Origin: an uncultured Campylobacter sp.
GTDB taxonomy: Bacteria > Campylobacterota > Campylobacteria > Campylobacterales > Campylobacteraceae
Direction of reading: 5' to 3'
DNA length: 54,570 nt
Assembly (NCBI RefSeq): GCF_937997535.1
Contig: NZ_CALKTT010000050.1
Location: 1 to 54,570, forward strand
Within the stretch, counting starts at the first letter, position 1, and each line of letters opens with the position of its first letter. The position numbers were made by a program, and so were the translations under genes. The notes under the pieces are model-generated. The model was given only the letters and a program-made list of their open reading frames with translations. It was not told the DNA's origin and did not search any database. Positions 24,237 through 32,978 of this stretch are shown here, piece by piece.

Positions 24237-26215
24237 TGTGAAAATATCTCCGAAATTTTTTGATGTGCCGCGTGGTTTTCGCGCGTAGGAAGCGGGCGGC
24301 GGATGAAGTAGCGCGTGCCGCTTGCGTTTGCGCGGATGAAACACTGCTGCGGAAAGTCGAATGCCCCGAGCGAAAGCAGGATTAGTACGTCTTGCGGCTT
24401 GGCAGCGCACGGCTTGCTTTGCCGTTTATCTTGCTGCTCGGCACGTTTTAATTTGCCCTGGCGTTCGGCTTGTAGCTCGTCATGGCTTAGCTCGCTTCGG
24501 TGACCGATTTGCGACTTGATAGGGTTTAGCTCTTTTTTTAGTTCGGCTTGCGGCTCATTTTTGCAAGATGCGGCGCTTGTTTTTTTTAGAATTTGCGTAG
24601 CGTTCGCTTCGTCCGTGTGGGCCGCATTCGGTGTGGCGCTCTCTTCTATCGCACGGGTCGCCGCGAATGAGCCATCCAAATTCGGCACATTGCTTGCATC
24701 TATTACACTGATCGTTGCAGGTGTAGTTCTCGCACCTGTCGCGTCGATAGCTGCAAGCGCACCCTCCGTGCTGCTAGCATTTAGCGCGCTGCTTGTTGTG
24801 ATCTGCTCGCAGGCTAAAGCACGCTTTTCGCCAGGGGCAGTGCGGCTAAATTTAGCGTCTATTGCGGTGTTTGCCAAAACATTACCCGTTAAATTTACGT
24901 CGTTTGAGCCCAAGCAATTTTGATTTAAATTTACGCTCTCTTTTGCGCCCGTTTCATTCGTGCGGTTTGTATTTGGCGCGGCGCTCGCTTTTTTTACAAT
25001 TTGCGTAGCATTCGCGCAAGTTGAAATTTTATCGCCCGCCGCCGTAGCTGAAATTTTGCCGCAGTCTGACGAAATTTCATCCATGCTCGCGCGCTCAGTT
25101 AAATTTTTGCCGCGCGCCGCGTCTAAATTTATAGCTTCGTCCGCGCCGCTTAAATTTACGCCGTCCGCCGCGCAAGTTTCGCCCGCGCCCAAACTTTTTT
25201 GCGCGTCAAAGTAAAAAATTTCCTCAAAATGCACGAAAAAATCCTCACCTTTGAAGGTGAAATTTTTAAAATTTCGCGCGATTGCCGCCGCGTCAAATTT
25301 TAAAAATTCCATCTCAAACTGCTGCGGCTCGCCCCGGCCCGCGGTTTTGTTCTCATAGATCAGATCGTAGATGTCCTTATCCATTTTGCGCCATCTATCC
25401 TCGTATTTGCTCGCTACGGCGGCGTCGCGGTTTTTAAAATGCGAAATTTCGCCCGCTTTGCGCTGCACGTAGGGCGAGAGCTTTTGCATCGCGTAGAGAA
25501 AGTACTCCTCGCTGTCGGTGCGAAGCTCGAAGCGGCCGCCGAGCTCGAGCGTGCGCGCGACCTGCGAGGCAAACTCGTCGCTTATGACGCGTCGGTGCGG
25601 CGCGTCGTTCCACGGCACGGGGAAGTGCAAAAATACGCGCTGCAGGCAGCCCGCGGGAAGCAGGCTCAGCAAAACCCGCGCGTCGGTGGCTATGAGAGCG
25701 ATGTTTTGCAGCCCCTCGCGGATCGCTAGTTTTGCGACCTGTTCAATCGCGGGCTTGTAAATTTCGATACCGATTAGCAGCGCGTCTTGATTTGAGCGCG
25801 CTTGATGAAGTAGGTGTCTGCCCGAGCCGAAGCCGATCTCGATGAAAATTTTATCAAATTTAGAGCTTTTTACGAGGGATAAAATTTCATTCTCGTCCAA
25901 AATCAGCGGCGTTTTTTCGGTAAGCGAGCTGTCTTTGTAAGCAAACGCCTGCGAGATGATCGGCCCGCAGAAGCGCTCTTTAAAAATTTCAAGCGCTCGC
26001 TGCAGATGACCGATCTTGGCGGGCTTGGTGATCTTTTCGCCCTTTACTATCACTTTGCCGCCGCCGGGTTTAACGATGATAAAAAATTCGCTATCAAAGC
26101 TTTTGGTTCGCACGAGCGTTAAATTTCTGCCGCGCGCCGTTTCTAAAAATTCGACTTCGCCGAATCTAGCCGGCAGCGGCGGCAAGCTCACACTTTGGGT
26201 TATGAAATTCGGCAA
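24224..26215 (-). CDS. trmB: tRNA (guanine-N7)-methyltransferase with a large low-complexity insert
   Basis: Makes m7G46 in tRNA. SAM-binding IFIEIGFGSGRHLLHQA is near residues 124-140, and the family motif FLHFPVPWNDAPHRRVISDEF is near 195-215. The protein is 663 residues, whereas Campylobacter TrmB is nearer 400. The excess is one block, about 342-605, of Ala/Thr/Asn/Ser-rich sequence encoded by spaced AAATTT words. Recognisable sequence resumes at QDVLILLSLGAFDFPQQ and ends ISEIFSQWQR. The start is TTG, 4 bases after the stop of the upstream lipoprotein gene, with a weak ribosome site. The insert is in frame, so the enzyme may still work. Confidence 0.88.
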   Translation of the reverse strand: MPNFITQSVSLPPLPARFGEVEFLETARGRNLTLVRTKSFDSEFFIIVKPGGGKVIVKGEKITKPAKIGHLQRALEIFKERFCGPIISQAFAYKDSSLTEKTPLILDENEILSLVKSSKFDKIFIEIGFGSGRHLLHQARSNQDALLIGIEIYKPAIEQVAKLAIREGLQNIALIATDARVLLSLLPAGCLQRVFLHFPVPWNDAPHRRVISDEFASQVARTLELGGRFELRTDSEEYFLYAMQKLSPYVQRKAGEISHFKNRDAAVASKYEDRWRKMDKDIYDLIYENKTAGRGEPQQFEMEFLKFDAAAIARNFKNFTFKGEDFFVHFEEIFYFDAQKSLGAGETCAADGVNLSGADEAINLDAARGKNLTERASMDEISSDCGKISATAAGDKISTCANATQIVKKASAAPNTNRTNETGAKESVNLNQNCLGSNDVNLTGNVLANTAIDAKFSRTAPGEKRALACEQITTSSALNASSTEGALAAIDATGARTTPATISVIDASNVPNLDGSFAATRAIEESATPNAAHTDEANATQILKKTSAASCKNEPQAELKKELNPIKSQIGHRSELSHDELQAERQGKLKRAEQQDKRQSKPCAAKPQDVLILLSLGAFDFPQQCFIRANASGTRYFIRRPLPTRENHAAHQKISEIFSQWQR
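24400..25190 (-). repeat. AAATTT-word low-complexity block inside trmB
   Basis: About 790 bases with AAATTT, AAATTC or AAATTG words every 20-60 bases in a GC-rich background, encoding VNL, EIS, KIS and NAT-type units. It interrupts the C-terminal part of TrmB in frame. No coding domain, terminal repeats or target duplication is evident. Confidence 0.55.
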
Positions 26216-26218
26216 ACT

Positions 26219-26884
26219 TTATTCTGCCTGCGCTGCGGCAATGACTGCACTAGGCTTGGACAGCTCTCCGTTTTCGGTTTTGACGGTGATGCGGTATTCA
26301 TATCCTTCGCCGTAATCGATATTATCGATATATTCGGCGCTAAGTCTGCCGCGAACCTCTTTAATCGTGCTCCATGACTCGCCTCCCTTAGGACGGCGTT
26401 CGATTAGATAAGAGCTTACTCGAAGATCCGGATGCGGACGCCAGATGATCTTAACGCGACCCGGAAGCCCGTAGATAGCCTGCGCAAACGGCACGGAGTC
26501 TAGCATCTTTGCTGTGCTTGCGATAGCGACCGGAGAAGGAGCCGAAACACCCTTAGCGCCGTATGTGCGCACGGTGTATTTATACGAAGTGCCCGGCTGC
26601 AGCCTCGTATCTACGTAGTGGGTGGAGTATGGATCTGCGATGGTGGCGATCTTTTTGGCTTCGCCGCCGCTTGCGGGTGCTCGGTAAACGACAAAGCCCA
26701 GCACGGCGGCATCTGAGTCGTATCTAGGCCACTCAAGCCCGATCTCATTGTCGCTCGCGATCGTCCTGATCCCCTCTACGCGCGGCAGGCTTTCGTCGCT
26801 TGCGCTAGGCGCGCTAGACGTAGCGCAGCCAGCCGCTAGTATCGCTAAAGTAGCGCTCAACGTTAGTCGGTAAAATTTTTTCAT
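26219..26884 (-). CDS. Fibronectin type III lipoprotein
   Basis: A 221-residue lipoprotein: signal ending in the lipobox LAAGC, followed by a Ser-rich linker and two fibronectin type III domains (about residues 37-125 and 130-220; for example IGLEWPRYDS ... GFVVYRAP and KIIWRPHPDLRVSSYLIERR). I chose the ATG at 26884 because AAAGG lies 9 bases upstream; the earlier ATG at 26893 abuts the ribosome site. It should be anchored in the outer or inner membrane. The domains bind proteins or polysaccharide; no specific role is known. The 5' end overlaps the rluD 3' end by 71 bases in another frame. Confidence 0.85.
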   Translation of the reverse strand: MKKFYRLTLSATLAILAAGCATSSAPSASDESLPRVEGIRTIASDNEIGLEWPRYDSDAAVLGFVVYRAPASGGEAKKIATIADPYSTHYVDTRLQPGTSYKYTVRTYGAKGVSAPSPVAIASTAKMLDSVPFAQAIYGLPGRVKIIWRPHPDLRVSSYLIERRPKGGESWSTIKEVRGRLSAEYIDNIDYGEGYEYRITVKTENGELSKPSAVIAAAQAE

Positions 26885-28367
26885 AAATTTCATCCTTTAC
26901 CTTTTGATTTGTCGTAAAATTTAGAAATTCGCTCGGCAAGCCCGCGCATATTTTCATCTCTTTGCCGCTTCGCGGATGGATGAAATAGAGCAAATAGGCA
27001 TGGAGCAAAATCCTGCTAATTTTAGCGTTTTCGCTCTTAAATCCGTATAAATGATCGCCCAAAATGTGCCGATTTATCGAGCTTAAATGCACGCGGATCT
27101 GATGCGTACGACCCGTGAAGAGCTTCGCCGCGACGAGATTGAAGCTCTTTAGGTTTATCGGCGGCAAGTTTTGGTTTTGAGCGGGATTTTTAAAATTTAA
27201 AGCCTTATTCTCGGCGAGACGGGCGGCTCTGGTTTGATCCGCACTCATTTTGTCGGTTAAAATTTTATCTGCGTTGTCCGCGCGGCTGCTTGGAATTTTA
27301 TCTACGCTTTGGATTGAAATTTTATCCAGGCTCCGCATGCAATTATTTGAAATTTCGTCCGCGTTATCCGCGCCTGCGTAGTCGTTTAAAATTCCGTCTG
27401 CACCGGCAGTCAAGTCTGCATTTAAAATTTCGTTCCCGCGTGCGCTTACATCGGTGGCTAAAATTTTACTCATATCTGCGTCCCTGCTAGCGTTTAAAAT
27501 TTTATCTCCGCCCGCATACATAACCGAAATTTTGCTCGTGCTCGTAGCTACGTCTGAAATTCTATCGGTAGCCGAAATTCTACTTGCGCCTGTGTTCGCA
27601 GCTAAAATTTTATCGGCGGCTGAAATTTTATCCGCCCCTGCGCTCCTGCCCGCAGCCGTACCATTGCCTGCACCTAAAATTTCATCGCACTTTTGGGCGG
27701 CGTTTTGAAGCTCGGTTAGTTCCGCGCCGCTTAAAATTTCATAAAACGCGCTCTTTGCGTTGCGTCCGCCGGGCACGATCCCCATTTTTAAGCGGTTTGC
27801 TGGGTTGCGAGCGATCGGACGCTCGATTACGCAGGGCTGCTTCAGCGGCAGGTCGATGAGCGCAAGGTATATCCGCCCCATGCTTTTATCGCTTAGCTGT
27901 GCCGAGAGCGCGGCATGCGCGGCGTTGTTTTTAGCGACGAGCAGGGCGCCGCTGGTGAGCTTATCCAGGCGGTGCACGATGCCCGCGCGAAGCTCGCCGC
28001 CGAGCGTGGAAAGCAGATAGCCGCGAGATTTGAGCCAGTCCACTAGCGTGGGCTCTTTGACGCTTGCGGCGGGGTGGACGGTAAGGCCTGCGGGCTTATT
28101 TACCACGAGCAGATCATCGTCCTCGTATAAAATTTCAACGTCGAAATCTAGCCGCTGCGCGCTTGTTTGCTGCGGCGCAGGCGCTGGGTAGTCGATGTGC
28201 ACGAGCTCGCCTGCAGATAGCTTGTAGCCGGGCTTAGTTTGCACGGCTCCGTCCACTCTGACCGCTTCGGATTTGATTAAGCTTGATATTTGATTGCGCG
28301 AAATTCCAAGCTGCGAGCTTAAAAAAACGTCGAGCCTTTCGCTGCATTGTGCTATTAGATTATCCAA
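26814..28367 (-). CDS. rluD: Pseudouridine synthase (RluD-type) with a low-complexity insert
   Basis: A 23S rRNA pseudouridine synthase of the RluA/RluD family. The N-terminal S4 domain (RLDVFLSSQLGISRNQISSLI) is at about residues 11-31, catalytic Asp in GIVHRLDKLTSGALLVAKN (about 128-146), and FTGRTHQIRVHLSSI near 420. It has 517 residues against about 300-330 usual; the extra is a block at about 217-402 made of DKI(L/S), NEIL and AGAD repeats encoded by spaced AAAATTTTA words. The start is TTG with AAGG 7 bases before. The last 71 bases overlap the lipoprotein gene downstream. Confidence 0.88.
   Translation of the reverse strand: MDNLIAQCSERLDVFLSSQLGISRNQISSLIKSEAVRVDGAVQTKPGYKLSAGELVHIDYPAPAPQQTSAQRLDFDVEILYEDDDLLVVNKPAGLTVHPAASVKEPTLVDWLKSRGYLLSTLGGELRAGIVHRLDKLTSGALLVAKNNAAHAALSAQLSDKSMGRIYLALIDLPLKQPCVIERPIARNPANRLKMGIVPGGRNAKSAFYEILSGAELTELQNAAQKCDEILGAGNGTAAGRSAGADKISAADKILAANTGASRISATDRISDVATSTSKISVMYAGGDKILNASRDADMSKILATDVSARGNEILNADLTAGADGILNDYAGADNADEISNNCMRSLDKISIQSVDKIPSSRADNADKILTDKMSADQTRAARLAENKALNFKNPAQNQNLPPINLKSFNLVAAKLFTGRTHQIRVHLSSINRHILGDHLYGFKSENAKISRILLHAYLLYFIHPRSGKEMKICAGLPSEFLNFTTNQKVKDEIYEKILPTNVERYFSDTSGWLRYV
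27160..27715 (-). repeat. AAATTT-word low-complexity block inside rluD
   Basis: About 555 bases, in frame, with AAAATTTTA or AAAATTTCA every 25-50 bases giving DKIL, DKIS and NEIL units. It falls in a loop between the catalytic core and the conserved GRTHQIRVH strand. Confidence 0.55.
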
Positions 28368-28419
28368 ATTTATACCTTTTTTGGCTATTCTTACGTCAAA
28401 ATTTTAATAGGATTAAGCG

Positions 28420-29526
28420 TTGTTTAAAATTGACAAAAAGATTTTAGCATATTTTGATTTCATTCAACCTTTTTTGATCGTGCCGATAGTGGTTTTTTCA
28501 TACGTTTTAATAAGCGAAGCAAACGACGTGCTGTCCTCGAAGCAGGTCGTTTATTTCGGCGTAGGATTTGCCGTTTTTACGCTGTTTTTTCTCTTTCCGA
28601 TACGCAAATTTTTATATCTGATCCCGATATTTTATTGGATCAACATCATATTGCTGCTCAGCGTCGATTTTTTCGGCGTTAGCAAGCTAGGAGCGAGACG
28701 CTGGCTGGAGATTCCTTTCGTGCATTTTACGCTGCAACCCAGCGAGGTGATGAAGCCCGCGTTTATCCTGATGCTGATGTATCTGATACACAAAAATCCG
28801 CCGCCTAAAAACGGCTATGGGCTGAAGGATTTTTTGCGCCTTAGCTTTTACATACTTCTGCCTTTTGTTCTGATCGCTAAAGAGCCCGATCTAGGCACTG
28901 CCGCGATACTTTTTTTGACGGGATTTGCGATCCTTTTTATCATCGGCGTCGATAAAAAAATTTGGCTTACGCTGATCATCGTTTTTGTGGCCAGCTCGCC
29001 GATTTTGTACGAAAACATGCACGATTATCAAAAAAAGCGCATCGCCGATTTTATCAGCGAGGAGCCCAATTATCAGGTCAAGCAAGCGATCATTGCCATA
29101 GGAAACGGCGGCATCTACGGCAAGGATAGAGACGAAGCTACGCAGACGCACTTTAAATTCTTGCCGATTGCGACGAGCGATTTTATCTTCGCTTATACGA
29201 TCGAGCGCTTCGGCTTCGTGGGGGCTGCCGCGCTGATCGCGCTGTATGCGCTGCTGATACTGCATCTGCTGAGCCTGAACTACGATTTCAAAAGCGATTA
29301 TCTGATACGGGTCTTTACGAGCGCGCTTGCCTCGCTCATTTTCATTTATACAGGCGTTAATATCTCGATGGTGGTAGGTTTCGCGCCCGTCGTGGGCGTG
29401 CCGCTGCCGTTTTTCAGCTACGGCGGCAGCAGCTTCATCACCTTTATGATCCTTTTTGGAATTTTACAAAATTTGCTGACGTTTAGGATGAAAGATAACT
29501 ACAAGACCTATAAGATCAGGATGTAA
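28420..29526 (+). CDS. rodA: Rod-shape peptidoglycan glycosyltransferase RodA
   Basis: A 368-residue SEDS-family polytopic membrane enzyme that polymerises lipid II during elongation with a class B PBP. The family signatures are present: LGARRWLEIPF-type loop near residues 90-100, LQPSEVMKPAFIL (about 106-118), KEPDLGTAAILF (about 150-161), and VGFAPVVGVPLPFFSYGGSS near 324-343. The start is TTG with an AGGA site 7 bases upstream. It is divergent from rluD by 52 bases. The RodA rather than FtsW assignment rests on length and synteny. Confidence 0.9.
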   Translation: MFKIDKKILAYFDFIQPFLIVPIVVFSYVLISEANDVLSSKQVVYFGVGFAVFTLFFLFPIRKFLYLIPIFYWINIILLLSVDFFGVSKLGARRWLEIPFVHFTLQPSEVMKPAFILMLMYLIHKNPPPKNGYGLKDFLRLSFYILLPFVLIAKEPDLGTAAILFLTGFAILFIIGVDKKIWLTLIIVFVASSPILYENMHDYQKKRIADFISEEPNYQVKQAIIAIGNGGIYGKDRDEATQTHFKFLPIATSDFIFAYTIERFGFVGAAALIALYALLILHLLSLNYDFKSDYLIRVFTSALASLIFIYTGVNISMVVGFAPVVGVPLPFFSYGGSSFITFMILFGILQNLLTFRMKDNYKTYKIRM

Positions 29527-29532
29527 ATTTGG

Positions 29533-29546
29533 TGCTCGCGCGAGCA
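29533..29546. repeat. Short palindrome between convergent genes
   Basis: TGCTCGCGCGAGCA is a perfect 14-base palindrome in the 30-base gap between rodA and the convergent small membrane protein gene. It could form a hairpin but has no T-tract. Confidence 0.3.
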
Positions 29547-29556
29547 GGGCAAAGCG

Positions 29557-29883
29557 CTACAGAATCACGCCGATACCGAGCGTAAAGACCACCGCGAAAA
29601 AGGCGTATGTAAAGGCAAATTCCAAAGTTTGCGAATTAAAAAATCCGTAGTACAAAACGCTTGTGAAAAATCCGCCCACGAAGGCTACGGCAAAGATTCC
29701 GATCCGCGCCGCGACTGGCCTTGCGCCGCAAAATTTGTATAGATAAAAAACCCCGCAGAAGCTGATCGCAAACCAGATCATCGCAGGCACCGGCCCGCTC
29801 AGACCTATCATGCCGAAAAGATTGGCTAAATTTAAAAGTAGCAAAAATATCACCGCAAGCGCGATCAGCGCGAATTTGATCAT
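29557..29883 (-). CDS. Small membrane protein of unknown function (108 residues)
   Basis: Four hydrophobic segments (about residues 2-22, 30-50, 57-78 and 87-106) with little else. There is no recognised family. Its ATG overlaps the stop of the upstream gene (ATGA), so it is translationally coupled to the 209-residue membrane protein and the two are likely partners. Convergent with rodA. Confidence 0.7.
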   Translation of the reverse strand: MIKFALIALAVIFLLLLNLANLFGMIGLSGPVPAMIWFAISFCGVFYLYKFCGARPVAARIGIFAVAFVGGFFTSVLYYGFFNSQTLEFAFTYAFFAVVFTLGIGVIL

Positions 29884-30509
29884 CTATCGCGCCTTGCGTC
29901 GGGTGCGAAATTTTCAGCGCCCTGATTGAAATTTTGCGCAGAATTTTCACCCGCGCCGCCATTTGAAATTTTAAAATTTTCGTCGGAATTTTCATCAGCG
30001 CGATGCGTAGAATTTTCATCAGCGCCGCTCGCGAAATTTTCACCGATGTCGCCACTGGAGTTTAAAATTTCATCCTCGCTTTGAGAATTTAAAATTTCAC
30101 CGCTTTCTTTGGAATTTTCGCTCTCGCCCCCATCTAAATTTCTAGAGCCTTCGTCCGCAGAATTTTTATAAGCTTTGTTTGAAAATCTTTTGTGCCCGAT
30201 CTGCAGATAAAAGACGAAGGCGACGAACGCCACCGCCGTGATCGCGATGTAGTAGCGGTTCTCGAAGAGCAGTACGCCCTCTACCAGCCCCGAAAACAGC
30301 GCCAGCAGCGAGGCGGTAAGAAACGGAAAGCGCACTACGTCCTTTTCGCCGATCGCTAAGGCGATGAGCGCGACGCCGAAGATCGTGGCGTTTAGCAGCG
30401 CGCCTAGGATTTTGATTTCGGCGAAAAGATTTGGATTTACGCGCGAAGTAACATAAAGCGCGAGCGCAACGGCTGCGAAAAGCAGGATTAAAAATACGAT
30501 TTTTTTCAT
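29880..30509 (-). CDS. Membrane protein with low-complexity Asn/Ser/Glu tail
   Basis: The first 110 residues contain four hydrophobic segments (near 3-20, 32-50, 58-77 and 85-103). The rest (about 115-209) is a soluble Glu/Asn/Ser-rich tail (ENS, EILNS and ENF units) encoded by spaced GAATTTT/AAAATTTC words. The family is not recognised. The tail resembles the blocks inside trmB, rluD and folC but sits at a C-terminus. It is coupled by ATGA overlap to the 108-residue gene. AAAGGTCC precedes the ATG. Confidence 0.7.
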   Translation of the reverse strand: MKKIVFLILLFAAVALALYVTSRVNPNLFAEIKILGALLNATIFGVALIALAIGEKDVVRFPFLTASLLALFSGLVEGVLLFENRYYIAITAVAFVAFVFYLQIGHKRFSNKAYKNSADEGSRNLDGGESENSKESGEILNSQSEDEILNSSGDIGENFASGADENSTHRADENSDENFKISNGGAGENSAQNFNQGAENFAPDARRDR

Positions 30510-31175
30510 TTTGGACCTTTTAAATTTTATCTTTAAATTTACGATTCAGCCGCACCTTTAATGCATATACAGCGCAGGCATCGGTGCGTTGCAACTATCG
30601 CGTTCGCAGCATTATGCAAATATCGCCGCTCTGCGAACATGGCGCGAAATTTTAGGGCGCGACCGTGCTGTTTTAAGTGCGATTGGCGCAATATACACGC
30701 TCATAACTTAAACGCAATCCTAATTGCACGGACGCGGTTTGAAACGCGACTTGTATTAGCGCGACAAAATCGCTATTTTTCGCGCGGCTTAAATGTGATT
30801 CTGTCGGTAAATTTTACCGCCAGCCGCACTCTGCTGAGCAAGTGGCGCCAAGTCCACGTTTAAAAATTTTACGCCGAGCTGCGTTAAAATTCCGCGTCTA
30901 AGCCGTATGTGTCCCTAGCTCGTGGCGCCGCAAGACGCTCCGTAAAATTTATCCGCTCGCAGTAAATATTTGGCACGCGAGCGAAATTTGCATGCAAGCG
31001 CCGCGCGTTTTGCTTTAAATTTAGCGCGGCGGGCTTTAAAATTTTAAATTTACCGCCTCCGCGCTCTGTTTATCCACAAGAGCTATCGCGCCAGCTAAAA
31101 TTTATCTGCGGAGCAGATCTCGCGCCGAAATAAAATTCATCTCGCTTGCAAAAATGCGCGGCGCGTAAAATTTCA
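30510..31175. other. Intergenic stretch of about 670 bases, no gene seen
   Basis: Spaced AAATTTT words and GC-rich segments; a small hairpin (ATCTGC-GGA-GCAGAT) at 31104-31118. Short frames are Arg-rich and lack ribosome sites. No RNA gene was recognised. Confidence 0.5.
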
Positions 31176-32978
31176 TCACTTGTTTTTCTGAAAGTACGCG
31201 TCCACGCCGTTTGCGATACCCTGAGCGATGCGGTCCTGATAGGCGCTTTTGCCTAAATTTTTACCCTCCTGCGGGTGCGTGATATAGCCCATCTCCACGA
31301 GCACCGCAGGCATTGTAGCACCCACTAGTACCCAAAACGGCGCCTCGCGCACGCCTCCGTCTCTGCTCGAGAAGCTTTTTTTGACCGAGCTTAGCATATA
31401 GCTTTGAATGTCGATGGCAAGCTTGTTTGAGGAGATTATCTTCTCGCGATTTAAGAAATTTAGGAAGGTCTGCTTCGAGAAGGTATTCATATCCTCCAAA
31501 TCTCCCCTATTTTCGAGTGCTGCGGCGTTTTTACTGCGCTCGCTTCTAGCCGGGCTTAAGAAAAAGGTCTCCACGCCGCTCATTTTGGATGCCGCGCTGG
31601 CGTTAGGAGCGGCATTTGCGTGGATCGAAATAAACATATCGGCATTTCTTTTAGCGGCGAAAGCGGTACGCGATCGTAGATTTATAAAAACGTCGGTGCT
31701 GCGCGTATAAAGCACCTTGTATCCGCGCTTGGTAAGCAGCGCACCGAGCTTTTTGGATGTGGCCAGCACGACGTTTTTTTCCTTCAGCCCGTTTCCGACC
31801 GCGCCCGAATCGCTGCCGCCGTGACCCGGATCGATTACGATGAGTTTGCCCTTGGTCGATTTGTAAATTTTACCGGCAGCTACGGAGGTCGATTTGGCGC
31901 CCCCTGATTCCTCTATCGTGCTGATTTGCGGCTCGCTATCTTGTTCGCGCCCGCGTTTGCGCCCCGATTTTTGATCTCTGTTTTTTTCTGCGCGCGCGGC
32001 TTTTGCGGTTTTTAAGCCTTCAGCTGTACTTAAAATCATCATATTGCCGCTAATTTCAACGTTTGCGTTAAATTCTTTCGGGTCGCTAAGTACGATGCGC
32101 ACGGTCTTATCGTTGTATTGCGAGACGCGTACATCGCTAACAAAGCTATCTTTAAGCCGCGTTTTTTGTGACTTTTGCCGTGCGCTAAAATCAATCACGA
32201 AGCGAAAATTATCGCTACTTGCGATCGTAAAATCTTTATAATCGCCGCGCTTTAGATCGCGGTTAAACTCAAGCACGATCTCGTTTTTATCGCCGCGCAG
32301 AGAATTTAACGCAAGCTGGGCGTTTTTGTCCGCTTTTTTGACGCTGCTTTTTCTAAGCTCGCTACTTTGATCTGCGGCCTCCTCCTCATCCTCGTTTTGC
32401 GCGATTGCGTCCTCGCCGCCATCGTCCTCTTGGGCGTCTACGGCCTCGTCCGCGCCGATCGGTCTGGTCGAGCGTAAGAATTCCAAATCCTCGCTAGATA
32501 GCGAGCTTAGATCGGCTTCTTCTGGGACGTGCGTCTTTTTGAGATTTTTGGAAGTGGAATTTTTTGAATTCTTAGATTTTTTGGAGGCGGAGGCTTTGGA
32601 GCTATGCGCTAAATTTGAAGCGTTTTTCTCGTCCGAGCTTTTGGAATTTTTTGCGTTTTCATCTTTGAGCTTTTTAGAATTCGTGCTGCTATCGCTTGCT
32701 TTGCCTTGTAATTTGGCTAGCGCAGATTCATAAGGCGAGGAGTCAAGCCCTAAATTTTTCGAGCTGTAAACTAGCCTCTTTAGCGCTTTGATGCGGACCT
32801 CTTTATCGGACGCGCCTTGATAGAGCGATTTTAGCTCCTTGTGCAGCGAGCGCTTATAATTTGGCGTCGCCACAATGAAATCCTTGTCGAATTTCGCAAA
32901 AAATGCCTCGCTGGAAGCTCCAAACGCCAATACGCAGCTAAAAGCCGCGATTAGAAAAATTTTAACTATCTTCGCCAT
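31176..32978 (-). CDS. amiA: N-acetylmuramoyl-L-alanine amidase (AMIN + Amidase_3)
   Basis: A 600-residue periplasmic amidase that cuts the stem peptide from MurNAc during cell separation. Signal peptide (about 1-20); Lys/Ser/Asn-rich linker (about 95-150); AMIN-type region (about 215-325; LNSLRGDKNEIVLEFNRDLK); and a C-terminal Zn amidase with VIDPGHGGSDSGAVG (about 383-397), MFISIHANAAPN and AVLVEMGYITHPQEG. The family norm in Campylobacter is longer than E. coli AmiC, so the length is acceptable. It overlaps the next gene upstream by 17 bases. It is a probable target of the EnvC-like activator at 21366-22748. Confidence 0.92.
   Translation of the reverse strand: MAKIVKIFLIAAFSCVLAFGASSEAFFAKFDKDFIVATPNYKRSLHKELKSLYQGASDKEVRIKALKRLVYSSKNLGLDSSPYESALAKLQGKASDSSTNSKKLKDENAKNSKSSDEKNASNLAHSSKASASKKSKNSKNSTSKNLKKTHVPEEADLSSLSSEDLEFLRSTRPIGADEAVDAQEDDGGEDAIAQNEDEEEAADQSSELRKSSVKKADKNAQLALNSLRGDKNEIVLEFNRDLKRGDYKDFTIASSDNFRFVIDFSARQKSQKTRLKDSFVSDVRVSQYNDKTVRIVLSDPKEFNANVEISGNMMILSTAEGLKTAKAARAEKNRDQKSGRKRGREQDSEPQISTIEESGGAKSTSVAAGKIYKSTKGKLIVIDPGHGGSDSGAVGNGLKEKNVVLATSKKLGALLTKRGYKVLYTRSTDVFINLRSRTAFAAKRNADMFISIHANAAPNASAASKMSGVETFFLSPARSERSKNAAALENRGDLEDMNTFSKQTFLNFLNREKIISSNKLAIDIQSYMLSSVKKSFSSRDGGVREAPFWVLVGATMPAVLVEMGYITHPQEGKNLGKSAYQDRIAQGIANGVDAYFQKNK

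Noticed and set aside
24237..24410. N-terminal extension of FtsE upstream of MAEITDD
   Set aside because: Overlaps trmB in another frame and the added residues do not resemble ABC ATPases.
30561..30863. 100-codon plus-strand frame between the small membrane proteins and amiA
   Set aside because: Arg-rich, no ribosome site or motif.
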